DNA from: Desulfuromonadaceae bacterium
Lineage (GTDB): Bacteria > Desulfobacterota > Desulfuromonadia > Desulfuromonadales > Syntrophotaleaceae
NCBI GenBank assembly: GCA_007134025.1
Contig: SLLR01000067.1
Location: 1 to 45,400 of the forward strand
Direction of reading: 5' to 3'
Length of the DNA stretch: 45,400 nt
The translations under genes were made by a program, and so were the position numbers. This document shows positions 35,824 to 43,842 of this stretch, piece by piece (the stretch's first letter is position 1; every line of letters starts with the position of its first letter). Under the pieces are notes generated by a model, which made no database searches, was not told where the DNA came from, and saw only the letters and a program-made list of their open reading frames with translations.

Positions 35824-36516
35824 GTGTTTGCGCTTTTGAAAGAGGACTTGCAATCGGTATTTGAACGGGATCCGGCGGCGCGAAGCGTGGTGGAGATTCT
35901 GTTCTGTTATCCGGGATTCCATGCTTTGCTGTTCTACCGACTGGCCCATGCTTTGTGGAAGCGCCGCTGGTATTTTCTCGGTCGCTTTGTGTCCCATGTC
36001 GGGAGGTTTTTTACCGGCGTGGAGATTCATCCCGGCGCCCGCATCGGTCGCCGGTTTTTTATCGACCACGGCATGGGTGTAGTGATCGGCGAGACCACGG
36101 AAATCGGCGACGGCTGTACCCTGTATCACGGCGTCACTCTGGGAGGAACCTCCTGGGCCAAGGAGAAACGTCATCCTACCCTGGGCAACAACGTCGTGGT
36201 GGGAGCCGGAGCCAAGGTTCTCGGTCCCTTCAAGGTGGGCGACAACAGCAAGATCGGCTCCAATTCGGTGGTGGTCAAAGAGGTGCCGGCCAGTTCAACG
36301 GTGGTCGGTGTGCCCGGACGGCTGGTTTACGCCAACGGCGTACGCAGCACGGAACGGCAGGACCTCGAACACGGCCAGCTTCCCGATCCCGGCGCACAGG
36401 CCCTGCACTGTCTCTTCGACCGACTCAACGCGCTGGAGAACCGGGTCCGCGAGTTGACCGAAGCGCAGGCCGCCGATTCTTCGCCGCCGACTCAGGCGCA
36501 ACAGGGCCGGGGCTGA
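35824..36516 (+). CDS. cysE: Serine O-acetyltransferase (GTG start)
   Basis: Acetylates serine, the first step of cysteine synthesis. The start is placed at GTG 35824, 5 nt after 'aaaggagg'. It gives the family-typical N-terminus (M)[19 protein letters not shown], whereas ATG 35758 would lie upstream of the predicted transcription start. The 230 residues carry the left-handed beta-helix hexapeptide repeats ('[18 protein letters not shown]', '[13 protein letters not shown]', '[18 protein letters not shown]') with the catalytic DHG. The C-terminal tail lengthens the protein with a variable region. It heads an operon with iscR (3-bp gap), linking cysteine supply to Fe-S assembly. Confidence 0.95.
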   Translation: MFALLKEDLQSVFERDPAARSVVEILFCYPGFHALLFYRLAHALWKRRWYFLGRFVSHVGRFFTGVEIHPGARIGRRFFIDHGMGVVIGETTEIGDGCTLYHGVTLGGTSWAKEKRHPTLGNNVVVGAGAKVLGPFKVGDNSKIGSNSVVVKEVPASSTVVGVPGRLVYANGVRSTERQDLEHGQLPDPGAQALHCLFDRLNALENRVRELTEAQAADSSPPTQAQQGRG

Positions 36517-36519
36517 TCC

Positions 36520-36987
36520 ATGCGCATTTCCAACAAGGCCCAATACGCCGTGCGTGCCATGGTGCGGCTCAATATGTGCGGTAGCGACAGACCCGTTTCC
36601 AGCAAGACCATTGCTGAAAAAGAGGCCATTTCTCTGGCTTTTCTGGAGCAGATTTTTGGCAAGCTTCGGCGAGCCGGTCTGGTGCGTAGCCTGCGCGGGC
36701 CCGGCGGGGGATACGTGCTGGCCCGCAACGCCGGGCAGATCCGCATTCACGAGATTATCGAAAGTGTTGAACAGACCCTGGCGCCGGTGGCCTGCATGGA
36801 TGACAAAGGCCGCTGCAATTGCGACGAACAGTGCATCACCCATACGGTCTGGGAAGGTCTCGGGCGCCGGGTGCGACATTTTCTGTCATCTATTACGCTG
36901 GCCGATCTGACTGCGGAGGCCATGGAAAAAATGGCTCTTAAGGGCAATGGGCCAATTATATTCCGTGATTTGGAGGAACGGCAGTGA
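36520..36987 (+). CDS. iscR: Rrf2-family regulator IscR
   Basis: A 155-residue winged-helix repressor that senses Fe-S status through a [2Fe-2S] cluster. The N-terminus 'MRISNKAQYAVRAMVRL' and recognition region 'LRRAGLVRSLRGPGGGYVLA' are family-typical. Cluster ligands fit the pattern Cys92, Cys99 (or Cys101), Cys105 and His108, one residue wider than the E. coli spacing. It probably autoregulates through the operator at 35735-35759. It overlaps iscS by 4 bp. Confidence 0.92.
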   Translation: MRISNKAQYAVRAMVRLNMCGSDRPVSSKTIAEKEAISLAFLEQIFGKLRRAGLVRSLRGPGGGYVLARNAGQIRIHEIIESVEQTLAPVACMDDKGRCNCDEQCITHTVWEGLGRRVRHFLSSITLADLTAEAMEKMALKGNGPIIFRDLEERQ

Positions 36988-38156
36988 AGCGGATTTATCT
37001 GGACAACAATGCCACTACCGCGGTGCGTGCTGAGGTGCTGGAAGCGATGCTGCCTTTTTACCGGGAGCAATTCGGCAACCCGTCGAGCATCCACTGGGCC
37101 GGCCGTTCAGTGAGCGAAGCTGTCGAGGAGGCCCGAGAACGGGTCGCACGGCTTCTAAACGCCCGCCCTGAAGAGATTGTCTTTACCTCCTGCGGCAGCG
37201 AAAGCAATGCCTTGGCGCTGCGAGGCAGCGTGGTTTTTTCCGAAGCTTGGAATGGCCATGTCATTACCACTGCTGTCGAACATCCGGCGGTTCTCAACAG
37301 CGTCCGGTTTCTTGAGAAACAGGGAGTAGCCGTCACGATCCTTCCCGTGGACGGCGACGGCCTTGTCGATCTTGATCTGCTGGAAGCGTCGATTCGACCC
37401 GAAACGCTTCTGATTTCGGCCATGTGGGGCAATAACGAGACCGGTACGCTGTTTCCCGTTGCCGAGATCGGCGCCATCGCCCGCCGGCACAAGGTCCGCT
37501 TTCACACCGATGCGGTGCAGGCCATCGGCCGGGTGCCGGTGGACGTGCAGGCCGCCGGGGTCGATCTGCTGAGTCTCTCCGGTCACAAGTTCGGCGCTCC
37601 CAAGGGGGTCGGTGCCCTCTATGTACGCAAGGGCACTGGACTGACCCCACTGATTCATGGAGGTCATCAGGAGCGCGGTCGCCGGGCCGGCACTCTCAAT
37701 GTACCGGGTATTGTCGGTCTCGGGGTTGCCTGTGAACGGGCCGCCGCCGACCTGGATCTTCAGGTTCCCCGGATTCGCGCCCTGCGTGACCGTCTCGAAG
37801 AAGGTATTCTGAGCCGCGTTTCCGAAGTGCGGGTCAACGGCCATCGGCGGCAGCGTTTGCCCAATACCCTGAATGTCAGTTTTGCCTATATCGAAGGCGA
37901 GGCGATCCTGCTGTTTCTCGACATGAAAGGGGTGGCCGCATCCAGCGGTTCGGCCTGCATGTCCGACTCCTTCGGCAACTCTCACGTGATTGATGCCATG
38001 GGTGTCGATCCGATGATGGCCAACAGCAACATCCGCTTCGGGCTGGGGCCGGATACCACCGAGGAAGATATCGATTTCGTTCTTGAAATATTGCCGCCGA
38101 TCATTCAGAAACTGCGGGACATGAGTCCTTTTTACAGTGAAAAGGCCGCCGGCTGA
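36984..38156 (+). CDS. iscS: Cysteine desulfurase (GTG start)
   Basis: A PLP enzyme that removes sulfur from cysteine for IscU and MnmA. GTG 36984 overlaps the iscR stop and follows 'ggagg'. The 390-residue product begins (M)KRIYLDNNATT. The PLP lysine is Lys202 in 'SLSGHKFGAPKGVGAL' and the sulfur-carrying cysteine is Cys325 in 'SSGSACMSDSFGNSHVI'. That loop is longer than in SufS-type enzymes, as in IscS/NifS, but its wording differs from the usual SACTS-SLEPS form. It may be called nifS in relatives. Confidence 0.94.
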   Translation: MKRIYLDNNATTAVRAEVLEAMLPFYREQFGNPSSIHWAGRSVSEAVEEARERVARLLNARPEEIVFTSCGSESNALALRGSVVFSEAWNGHVITTAVEHPAVLNSVRFLEKQGVAVTILPVDGDGLVDLDLLEASIRPETLLISAMWGNNETGTLFPVAEIGAIARRHKVRFHTDAVQAIGRVPVDVQAAGVDLLSLSGHKFGAPKGVGALYVRKGTGLTPLIHGGHQERGRRAGTLNVPGIVGLGVACERAAADLDLQVPRIRALRDRLEEGILSRVSEVRVNGHRRQRLPNTLNVSFAYIEGEAILLFLDMKGVAASSGSACMSDSFGNSHVIDAMGVDPMMANSNIRFGLGPDTTEEDIDFVLEILPPIIQKLRDMSPFYSEKAAG

Positions 38157-38287
38157 GTTTCTGCAGAGCAGTGAATGCAGGTTTCCCGAGGTTTTTACGC
38201 AACAGCGAGCCTCTCTGCAAGCAACGGGCTGCGGCAAATCTGCCCCAGGCCATCTGCCATCAAAATACGTATAACAAGGAGATCGTG

Positions 38288-38653
38288 ATGTATTCCGACA
38301 AGGTTATCGATCATTTTACCAATCCCCGCAACGTGGGGATCATTGCCGACGCCGACGGTGTCGGTGAAAAGGTCAGTGCGTCCTGTGGTGATCGCATGAA
38401 AATTTTCCTCAAGGTTTCTGATGGTGTTATCGAGGAGATCAAATTTCAGACCTACGGTTGCGGCGCGGCCATCGCTTCTTCGTCCATGATGTCGGAACTG
38501 GTGGTAGGCAAAACTCTGGAAGAGGCCCTGGCGCTGACCAACGACGACGTCGCTGCGGCACTGGACGGTCTGCCGGCTCCCAAGCTGCATTGTTCCAATC
38601 TGGCCGCCGACGCCTTGCACGAGGCCATTAAAGACTATCAGGACAAGGGCTGA
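38288..38653 (+). CDS. iscU: Fe-S cluster scaffold protein IscU/NifU N-terminal type
   Basis: A 121-residue scaffold on which clusters are built from IscS sulfur. The start is ATG 38288, 5 nt after 'aaggag'. The frame is open upstream but has no ribosome site there. The three ligand cysteines are Cys33 (in 'SASCGDRMKIFLKV'), Cys58 ('YGCGAAIASSSMMSE') and Cys102 ('KLHCSNLAADAL'). The first site departs from the common N-P-x-C-G-D. It lies 131 bp after iscS. No hscA, hscB, iscA or fdx follow, so the cluster is a minimal Isc set. Confidence 0.93.
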   Translation: MYSDKVIDHFTNPRNVGIIADADGVGEKVSASCGDRMKIFLKVSDGVIEEIKFQTYGCGAAIASSSMMSELVVGKTLEEALALTNDDVAAALDGLPAPKLHCSNLAADALHEAIKDYQDKG

Positions 38654-38685
38654 GAACTTTTCTGCCGAACTTCGATTGGTTGTGC

Positions 38686-38717
38686 GAGGGCCATCCGTTT
38701 TGCGGGTGGCCCTCTTT
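38686..38717 (+). terminator. Intrinsic terminator after iscU
   Basis: gagggccatccg (38686-38697) pairs with cgggtggccctc (38703-38714), with one wobble, around a 5-nt loop; 'ttt' follows. It separates the Isc genes from mnmA-mtaB. The following 170 bp to mnmA hold no recognised gene. Confidence 0.75.
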
Positions 38718-38889
38718 ATGCTCACGGGTGACGGTGCAGCACTAAACCGCCGTGGGAGATGGGCGATACACAGCGGTGTCACGGCAAACTGGCCGGGATC
38801 GCGAAACAAGGCGGCCTGTGCCCTGTTGCCTTAAAAGGCCTTGTCTGCAGAATTTCAGCTGTGCTTGTGTGTCGCCGCGAGGGAAGAAG

Positions 38890-39921
38890 ATGGATCATAA
38901 AAAAATCATGGTTGCCATGAGTGGCGGGGTTGATTCCAGCGTGACTGCCGCTTTGCTGCTACAAAAGGGGCATGATGTGCAGGGTTTGACCATGCGCATC
39001 TGGGATGGCCCGGTGGAGGTGGCCGACGATGCGCGGCGGGTTGCAGAGCGACTGGGCATACCCCACCATCTCATTGATTTGCGTGACCAGTTTCGGCAAC
39101 GGGTAGTGGCCCCTTTTTGTGCGGAATATCTGGCTGGAAAAACGCCCAATCCCTGCGTGTTGTGCAACCAGGCTTTTAAATTTCGTGTATTGCTGGATCG
39201 GGCCGCCGAGCTGGGAGCCGATGGTCTGGCCACTGGCCACTACGTGCGCCTGTGGCAGCACGAAGGGCGCTATGTGTTGGCCAAAGGCCGTAGCTTGAAC
39301 AAGGATCAGAGTTATTTTCTGTTTACCCTGACACAACAACAACTCGGCCGGGTCTGCTTCCCGCTGGGAGATCTGGACAAGGAGCAGGTTCGAGCCCTGG
39401 CCTGCCAATGGCAGCTGCCGGTAGCCGCCAAATCCGATAGCCAGGACATCTGTTTCATCCCCGATGGCGACTATATCCGCTTTCTGGAGCAGCATGCCGC
39501 CCTCAAAGATCTCAGCGGCGATATCGTCCATGTGGACGGCCGGATCCTGGGCCGTCACAGCGGAATTTATCGGTATACCATCGGCCAGCGGCGGGGGCTG
39601 GGACTGGCCTGGCCGGAGCCCTTGTTTGTGGCGCGCATTGATGCCGCCCGGCGGCAGGTGGTGGTTGGCGAGCGTTGTCATCTCGACGTGGCGGAACTGA
39701 CCCTGCAGGATTGCAACTGGATCATTCCCCGGCCCTCCGATTCTCTCCGCTGCCGGGTTCGTATCCGTTACCGGCACCGGGAAGCAGAGGCCACCGTGAC
39801 GGTTGTTGACGAAAAACGCTGCCGAGTGGTTTTTGACCGTCCGGAACAGGGAGTGACGCCGGGGCAGGCGGCGGTTTTCTACGATCAGGACCGGGTGCTG
39901 GGGGGCGGATGGATAATCTGA
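38890..39921 (+). CDS. mnmA: tRNA-specific 2-thiouridylase
   Basis: Thiolates U34 of tRNAs for Lys, Glu and Gln using sulfur relayed from IscS. The start is ATG 38890 (MDHKKIMVAMSGGVDSS), behind 'gaggga', with the PP-loop ATP site at residues 11-17. The catalytic cysteines are Cys92 ('NPCVLCNQAFKF') and Cys188 ('SDSQDICFIPDGDY'). 'GHYVRLWQHEGRYVL' and 'YRYTIGQRRGLGLAWPEPLF' are family blocks. The 343-residue length is normal. It overlaps mtaB by 13 bp and sits next to its sulfur donor. Confidence 0.96.
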   Translation: MDHKKIMVAMSGGVDSSVTAALLLQKGHDVQGLTMRIWDGPVEVADDARRVAERLGIPHHLIDLRDQFRQRVVAPFCAEYLAGKTPNPCVLCNQAFKFRVLLDRAAELGADGLATGHYVRLWQHEGRYVLAKGRSLNKDQSYFLFTLTQQQLGRVCFPLGDLDKEQVRALACQWQLPVAAKSDSQDICFIPDGDYIRFLEQHAALKDLSGDIVHVDGRILGRHSGIYRYTIGQRRGLGLAWPEPLFVARIDAARRQVVVGERCHLDVAELTLQDCNWIIPRPSDSLRCRVRIRYRHREAEATVTVVDEKRCRVVFDRPEQGVTPGQAAVFYDQDRVLGGGWII

Positions 39922-41225
39922 AATGCCGCTTTTCCATCGCTACCCTCGGCTGTAAAACCAATCAGTTTGAATCGGCGGCCATGGAAGAGACCCTGCGGGC
40001 GGCCGGATATGCACCGGTTGCCTTTGAGCTGGGTGCGGATCTGGTGATCGTCAATACCTGCACCGTCACTTCGGCCACCGACAGTCAGTCCCGCAAGCTG
40101 ATTCGCCGGGCCCGGCGAATCAACCCCGCCTGTCGCATCGTGGTCACCGGTTGCTACGCCCAGATCGACCCGGCAGCGTTGGCCGACCTGCCGGGGGTGG
40201 TGCTGGTCATCGGCAACGGGGAAAAGCGCGATCTGCTCCGGCTGCTCAGTGAAACCGGACCGAAAGTTCAGGTTGGCGACATGCGTCACCAGACCGGTCC
40301 GGCCCTGTCCCTGTCGAGCTTCTCCGGTCGCAGCCGGGCCTTTGCCCAGATTCAGAATGGCTGCGACGCCTACTGCTCTTACTGCATTATTCCCTATGCC
40401 CGGGGAGCCAGCCGCTCGGTACCGCCGGACCAGGTGCTGGAACAGGTGCGGCAACTGGTAAAGAGCGGTTTTCAGGAGGTGGTGCTGACCGGTATTCATA
40501 TCGGCGGCTACGGTCGGGATCTTGCCGAACCCGGCTCGCTGCTGAAACTGTTAAGGCGCATCGAGCTGGAGACGGATTTGACCCGCCTGCGTCTCGGATC
40601 CATCGAGCCCCAGGAGTTGGAAGACAGCCTGATCGAACAGGTCGCCTGTTCTTCCATTCTCTGTCCGCACTTTCATGTGCCCCTGCAGTCCGGGGACGAT
40701 GCCGTGCTGCGGCGCATGAACCGCCACTACGGCAGGGACTTTTTCGCCGAGCGGATAAGTAAAATTTCCGCCTGGATTCCGGATGCGGCCATCGGAATGG
40801 ATGTGATCACCGGCTTTCCCGGAGAGACCGAGGAAGAATTTGCCGCGACGCGCGATCTCATTGAGGCGTTGCCAGTGAGCTATCTGCATGTGTTCCCTTT
40901 CAGCCGTCGACCCGGCACCCCGGCGGCCCGTTTTCCCGACCCGGTTCCCGGACCACGGGCCCGGGAGCGGGCAGCGCTTCTGCGGTGTATCGGAGAAAAG
41001 AAGCAGCAGGATTATGCCTGCCGTTTTGTCGGCCGGCAACTGCAGGTGGTGGTGGAAGGGGGGCGCTACCGAGGACTCTGCAAAGGTCTCAGTGATAATT
41101 ATCTGTCGGTAATTTTTCCCGCCCCGCAAGGATTGGAGGGGGCTCTCAAGGCAGTGCAGGTCGACGGCTTCGACGGCGGGAGCCTGCGAGGCCGATTGGT
41201 CGCAAACACTGAAACAGTGCCATAA
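39909..41225 (+). CDS. mtaB: tRNA t6A37 methylthiotransferase MtaB
   Basis: A radical SAM enzyme converting t6A37 to ms2t6A37 in tRNA. The 438 residues show the N-terminal methylthiotransferase domain with Cys15, Cys51 and Cys82 for the auxiliary cluster, and the SAM cluster motif Cys152-Cys156-Cys159 ('GCDAYCSYCIIPYARG'). 'LRLGSIEPQELED', 'FHVPLQSGDDAVLRRMNR' and 'GMDVITGFPGETEEEF' follow, then a TRAM-type RNA-binding tail. The start inside mnmA and the short N-terminus favour MtaB over MiaB. Both its clusters need the adjacent Isc genes. Confidence 0.92.
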   Translation: MDNLKCRFSIATLGCKTNQFESAAMEETLRAAGYAPVAFELGADLVIVNTCTVTSATDSQSRKLIRRARRINPACRIVVTGCYAQIDPAALADLPGVVLVIGNGEKRDLLRLLSETGPKVQVGDMRHQTGPALSLSSFSGRSRAFAQIQNGCDAYCSYCIIPYARGASRSVPPDQVLEQVRQLVKSGFQEVVLTGIHIGGYGRDLAEPGSLLKLLRRIELETDLTRLRLGSIEPQELEDSLIEQVACSSILCPHFHVPLQSGDDAVLRRMNRHYGRDFFAERISKISAWIPDAAIGMDVITGFPGETEEEFAATRDLIEALPVSYLHVFPFSRRPGTPAARFPDPVPGPRARERAALLRCIGEKKQQDYACRFVGRQLQVVVEGGRYRGLCKGLSDNYLSVIFPAPQGLEGALKAVQVDGFDGGSLRGRLVANTETVP

Positions 41226-41260
41226 GAAAAGGGACTCCTCAGAGTCCCTTTTCTTATAAC
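41222..41260. terminator. Bidirectional terminator between mtaB and the rubredoxin-like gene
   Basis: A 16-bp perfect stem pairs 41222-41237 with 41242-41257 around ctca, starting within the mtaB stop codon. The arms carry A-rich and T-rich ends, so it can serve mtaB on the plus strand and the convergent small gene on the minus strand. Confidence 0.85.
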
Positions 41261-41278
41261 AAATTTTGTGTGCGGATG

Positions 41279-41398
41279 TTATTTGATTTTGATGAACCTG
41301 TCAGCTTTAACGCCGCATTTTGGGCAGGTTGCCGGCGGTTTCGGACCCTGCTCTTTTAAGCCACAAACGGTACATTGCCATTTCAAAGTGGTGGTCAT
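41279..41398 (-). CDS. Rubredoxin-like 39-residue protein
   Basis: A small gene read on the minus strand from ATG 41398 to TAA at 41279. Its ribosome site 'aaggag' lies 6 nt upstream, which strongly supports it. The product has two CxxC pairs, 'WQCTVCGLKEQGPKPPATC' and 'CPKCGVKADRFIKIK' (Cys9, Cys12, Cys25, Cys28), the metal site of rubredoxin-like knuckles, followed by the typical short hydrophobic end. It lacks most of a full 52-residue rubredoxin, so an iron or zinc site and an electron-transfer or oxidative-stress role are inference. The promoter carries a perfect palindrome (41453-41468). Confidence 0.85.
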   Translation of the reverse strand: MTTTLKWQCTVCGLKEQGPKPPATCPKCGVKADRFIKIK

Positions 41399-41451
41399 GG
41401 TTTTCTCCTTAGTATTTTTGGGGTTCATGATGTCGTCCCTTGCCGAGCAGC

Positions 41452-41481
41452 ATTATGTTTAAACATAACCCTTTTGGTCAG
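41452..41481 (-). promoter_or_regulatory. Promoter of the rubredoxin-like gene with palindromic operator
   Basis: On the minus strand, CTGACC (41481-41476), an 18-bp spacer and CATAAT (41457-41452) form a promoter giving a leader of about 47 nt. The perfect 16-bp palindrome TTATGTTTAAACATAA occupies 41453-41468, covering the -10 and adjacent spacer. That is the position expected of a repressor site. The regulator is not in the window. Confidence 0.55.
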
Positions 41482-41570
41482 CGATGTCCAGATCAATGGG
41501 TCCGCTTTTTATCGTTTACGTAAAAACTCCCAAAAACAGCATCGGCCGGGACGGGGCAGCGTTGTGGATC

Positions 41571-41590
41571 GCCCGTTCAGAAGAACGGGC
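41571..41590. other. Hairpin just downstream of nrdJ
   Basis: gcccgttc (41571-41578) and gaacgggc (41583-41590) form a perfect 8-bp stem with a 4-nt loop, 18 bp beyond the nrdJ stop on the minus strand. No T-run follows in that direction, so it may be a 3'-end stabiliser or a weak terminator. The 41482-41570 stretch holds nothing else recognised. Confidence 0.5.
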
Positions 41591-41607
41591 AGGGCGCTGC
41601 GCCGGCG

Positions 41608-43842
41608 TCAGGCGCACTCCGAGTAGCCGCAGGCGTGGCAGACGCTGCATCCTCCTTCCTGTTCGACGGGGCCCCCGCAGTCGGGGCAGGCGCCCCCATG
41701 AGTGCTGAAAAAGAAGGAGGGGTCGCTGTCCTTTTCACTGAGCATGTGCATCTGGATGGCCTTGGCCACGGCGTCGGCGCAGGAGGTAACCCGGTTGGCA
41801 CCAAAGCCTGCCGGCTTGTGACAGGTGATGCCGATGAGCTGCTTGATGGTCTGGCGGGCCTGACCGCCGCTTCGCCAGGCCAGAGACACCAGCCGACCGA
41901 TGGCTTCACACTGACTGGCGGCGCAGCCGCCGGCTTTGCCCATGGTGGTAAACAGTTCGAACAAGCCGCTGTCGTCCCGGTTGATGGTCACATAAAGAGG
42001 ACCGCAGCCCGTTTCCATCTGATAGGTAGAGCCCTGCAGAGCCCGCGGGCGTTCCCGCTTGCGTCCGGTTTTTCCTGATTCCCGAGGCAGGGTCTGCTTT
42101 CCGTCGGCCGCTTCGGTCTTGCCCACGGACAGAACCTGCATGTCCCGCGAACCGTCCCGATAGATGGTCACGCCCTTGCAGCCCTGCCGGTAGGCCATGA
42201 GGTAGACTTCCGCCACCTGTTCGCGGCTGGCGCTGTGGGGAAAATTGACGGTTTTTGAGACCGCGTTGTCCGTGTGTTTTTGAAAAGCCGCCTGCATTCG
42301 AATATGGTCCCGGGGGCTGATGTCGTGAGCGGTAACGAAGATGCGCCGCAGATCCTCCGGAATCTGGGTGAAGCCCTGAATGGTGCCCTGTTCGGCGATC
42401 TCCTTCATCAGTTCGGCGGAATAGAAGCCCCGCTCCCGGGCGATTTTTTCAAAGAGGGGATGGACCTCCACCAGCAGGTCGTTGTCGAGCACCTGGCGCA
42501 GATAGGAAATGGCGAAGATCGGCTCGATGCCACTTGAAGCACCGGCAATGATGGAAATGGTGCCGGTCGGCGCGATGGTGGTACAGGTAGCGTTGCGCAG
42601 CGGCTTCTCGCCGGCATGGTCATAACGGCTGCCGGTAAAGTTCGGAAAAGGAGCGCGCTCTTCGGCCAGCTGCCGCGAGGCGATCCGGGCTTCCCGGGTG
42701 ATGAAATCCATCACCTCTTCGGCGAGGTCCACAGCCTTGTCGTCGCCGTAACCCAGGCCCAGCAGAATCAGCATGTCGGCCCAGCCCATGATGCCCAGTC
42801 CGATCTTGCGGTTGGCCAGGGTTTTGTCGCGGATCTGTTGCAGGGGGTAGTTGTTGATTTCGATGACATTGTCCAGAAAGCGAACCGCCAGGTGTACTGT
42901 CTGTTGCAGTTTGTCCCAATCCACCCGGCCGTCGGCGGTGACCATTCGGGACAGGTTGATGGAGCCCAGGTTGCAGGATTCATAGGGCAGCAGGGGTTGC
43001 TCGCCGCAGGGATTGGTCGCTTCGATTTCCCCGGCCAGAGGAGTGGGGTTGTCCCGGTTCAGGCGGTCGAGAAAAATGATGCCCGGTTCACCGTTGGCCC
43101 AGGCCATGTCCACGATCCGGTCAAAGACCTTGCCGGCATCCTTCTGCGCCACCACCTGGCCGTCCCGGGGGTTGATGATGTCGTAGCTGTTGCCGGCTTC
43201 TACCGCCTCCATAAAGGTTTCGGTGAGCCCTACGGAGAGGTTGAAATTGGTGAGTACCGTCTGGTCCCGCTTGGCCATGATGAAATCCATGATATCGGGA
43301 TGATCGACCCGCAGGATGCCCATGTTGGCCCCCCGGCGGGTACCGCCCTGCTTGATGGTTTCGGTGGCGGCGTCGAAAACCCGCATGAAGGAAATAGGGC
43401 CGGAAGATACCCCCTTGGTCGACAGCACCACATCGTTGGCCGGCCGAATACGGGAAAAAGAAAAGCCGGTGCCGCCGCCGCTTTTGTGGATGAGAGCGGT
43501 GTGTTTGATGGCCTCGAAAATGCTTTCCATGGAGTCCTCCACGGGCAGCACAAAGCAGGCCGACAACTGCCCCAGTTCACGACCGGCGTTCATCAGGGTC
43601 GGCGAATTGGCGAGAAACTCCAGGGAACTGAGCAGGCGATAGAAATCCTTCTCAAGATCAGCGATATTGGCGTCGCCGGGAAAAAGATTCTCCGCCGCCG
43701 CCACCGTCTGGGCGACCCGGCGAAACATGTCGGCGGGCCGTTCCAGAACCCGGCCCTGTTCATCCCGTTTCAGATAGCGGCGTTCGAGGACAGTCAGGGC
43801 GTTGGGGTTTAACCGGGGCGCGCTGAGAGTGTTTTGAGACAT
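41608..43842 (-). CDS. nrdJ: Vitamin B12-dependent (class II) ribonucleotide reductase
   Basis: Makes deoxyribonucleotides using adenosylcobalamin and needs no oxygen. The 744-residue protein starts at the minus-strand ATG 43842 (MSQNTLSAPRLN), with 'cggaga' upstream. Key blocks are 'FLANSPTLMNAGRELGQLSA', 'SGGGTGFSFSRIRP', 'KQGGTRRGANMGIL', 'ATNPCGEQPLLPYESCNLGS' and 'APTGTISIIAGASSGIEPIF'. The C-terminus ends in a cysteine-rich tail, 'CPDCGGPVEQEGGC' then 'CHACGYSEC', common in NrdJ and thought to help reduction. Tandem NrdR-like boxes lie upstream. No cobalamin riboswitch was seen. Confidence 0.95.
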   Translation of the reverse strand: MSQNTLSAPRLNPNALTVLERRYLKRDEQGRVLERPADMFRRVAQTVAAAENLFPGDANIADLEKDFYRLLSSLEFLANSPTLMNAGRELGQLSACFVLPVEDSMESIFEAIKHTALIHKSGGGTGFSFSRIRPANDVVLSTKGVSSGPISFMRVFDAATETIKQGGTRRGANMGILRVDHPDIMDFIMAKRDQTVLTNFNLSVGLTETFMEAVEAGNSYDIINPRDGQVVAQKDAGKVFDRIVDMAWANGEPGIIFLDRLNRDNPTPLAGEIEATNPCGEQPLLPYESCNLGSINLSRMVTADGRVDWDKLQQTVHLAVRFLDNVIEINNYPLQQIRDKTLANRKIGLGIMGWADMLILLGLGYGDDKAVDLAEEVMDFITREARIASRQLAEERAPFPNFTGSRYDHAGEKPLRNATCTTIAPTGTISIIAGASSGIEPIFAISYLRQVLDNDLLVEVHPLFEKIARERGFYSAELMKEIAEQGTIQGFTQIPEDLRRIFVTAHDISPRDHIRMQAAFQKHTDNAVSKTVNFPHSASREQVAEVYLMAYRQGCKGVTIYRDGSRDMQVLSVGKTEAADGKQTLPRESGKTGRKRERPRALQGSTYQMETGCGPLYVTINRDDSGLFELFTTMGKAGGCAASQCEAIGRLVSLAWRSGGQARQTIKQLIGITCHKPAGFGANRVTSCADAVAKAIQMHMLSEKDSDPSFFFSTHGGACPDCGGPVEQEGGCSVCHACGYSECA

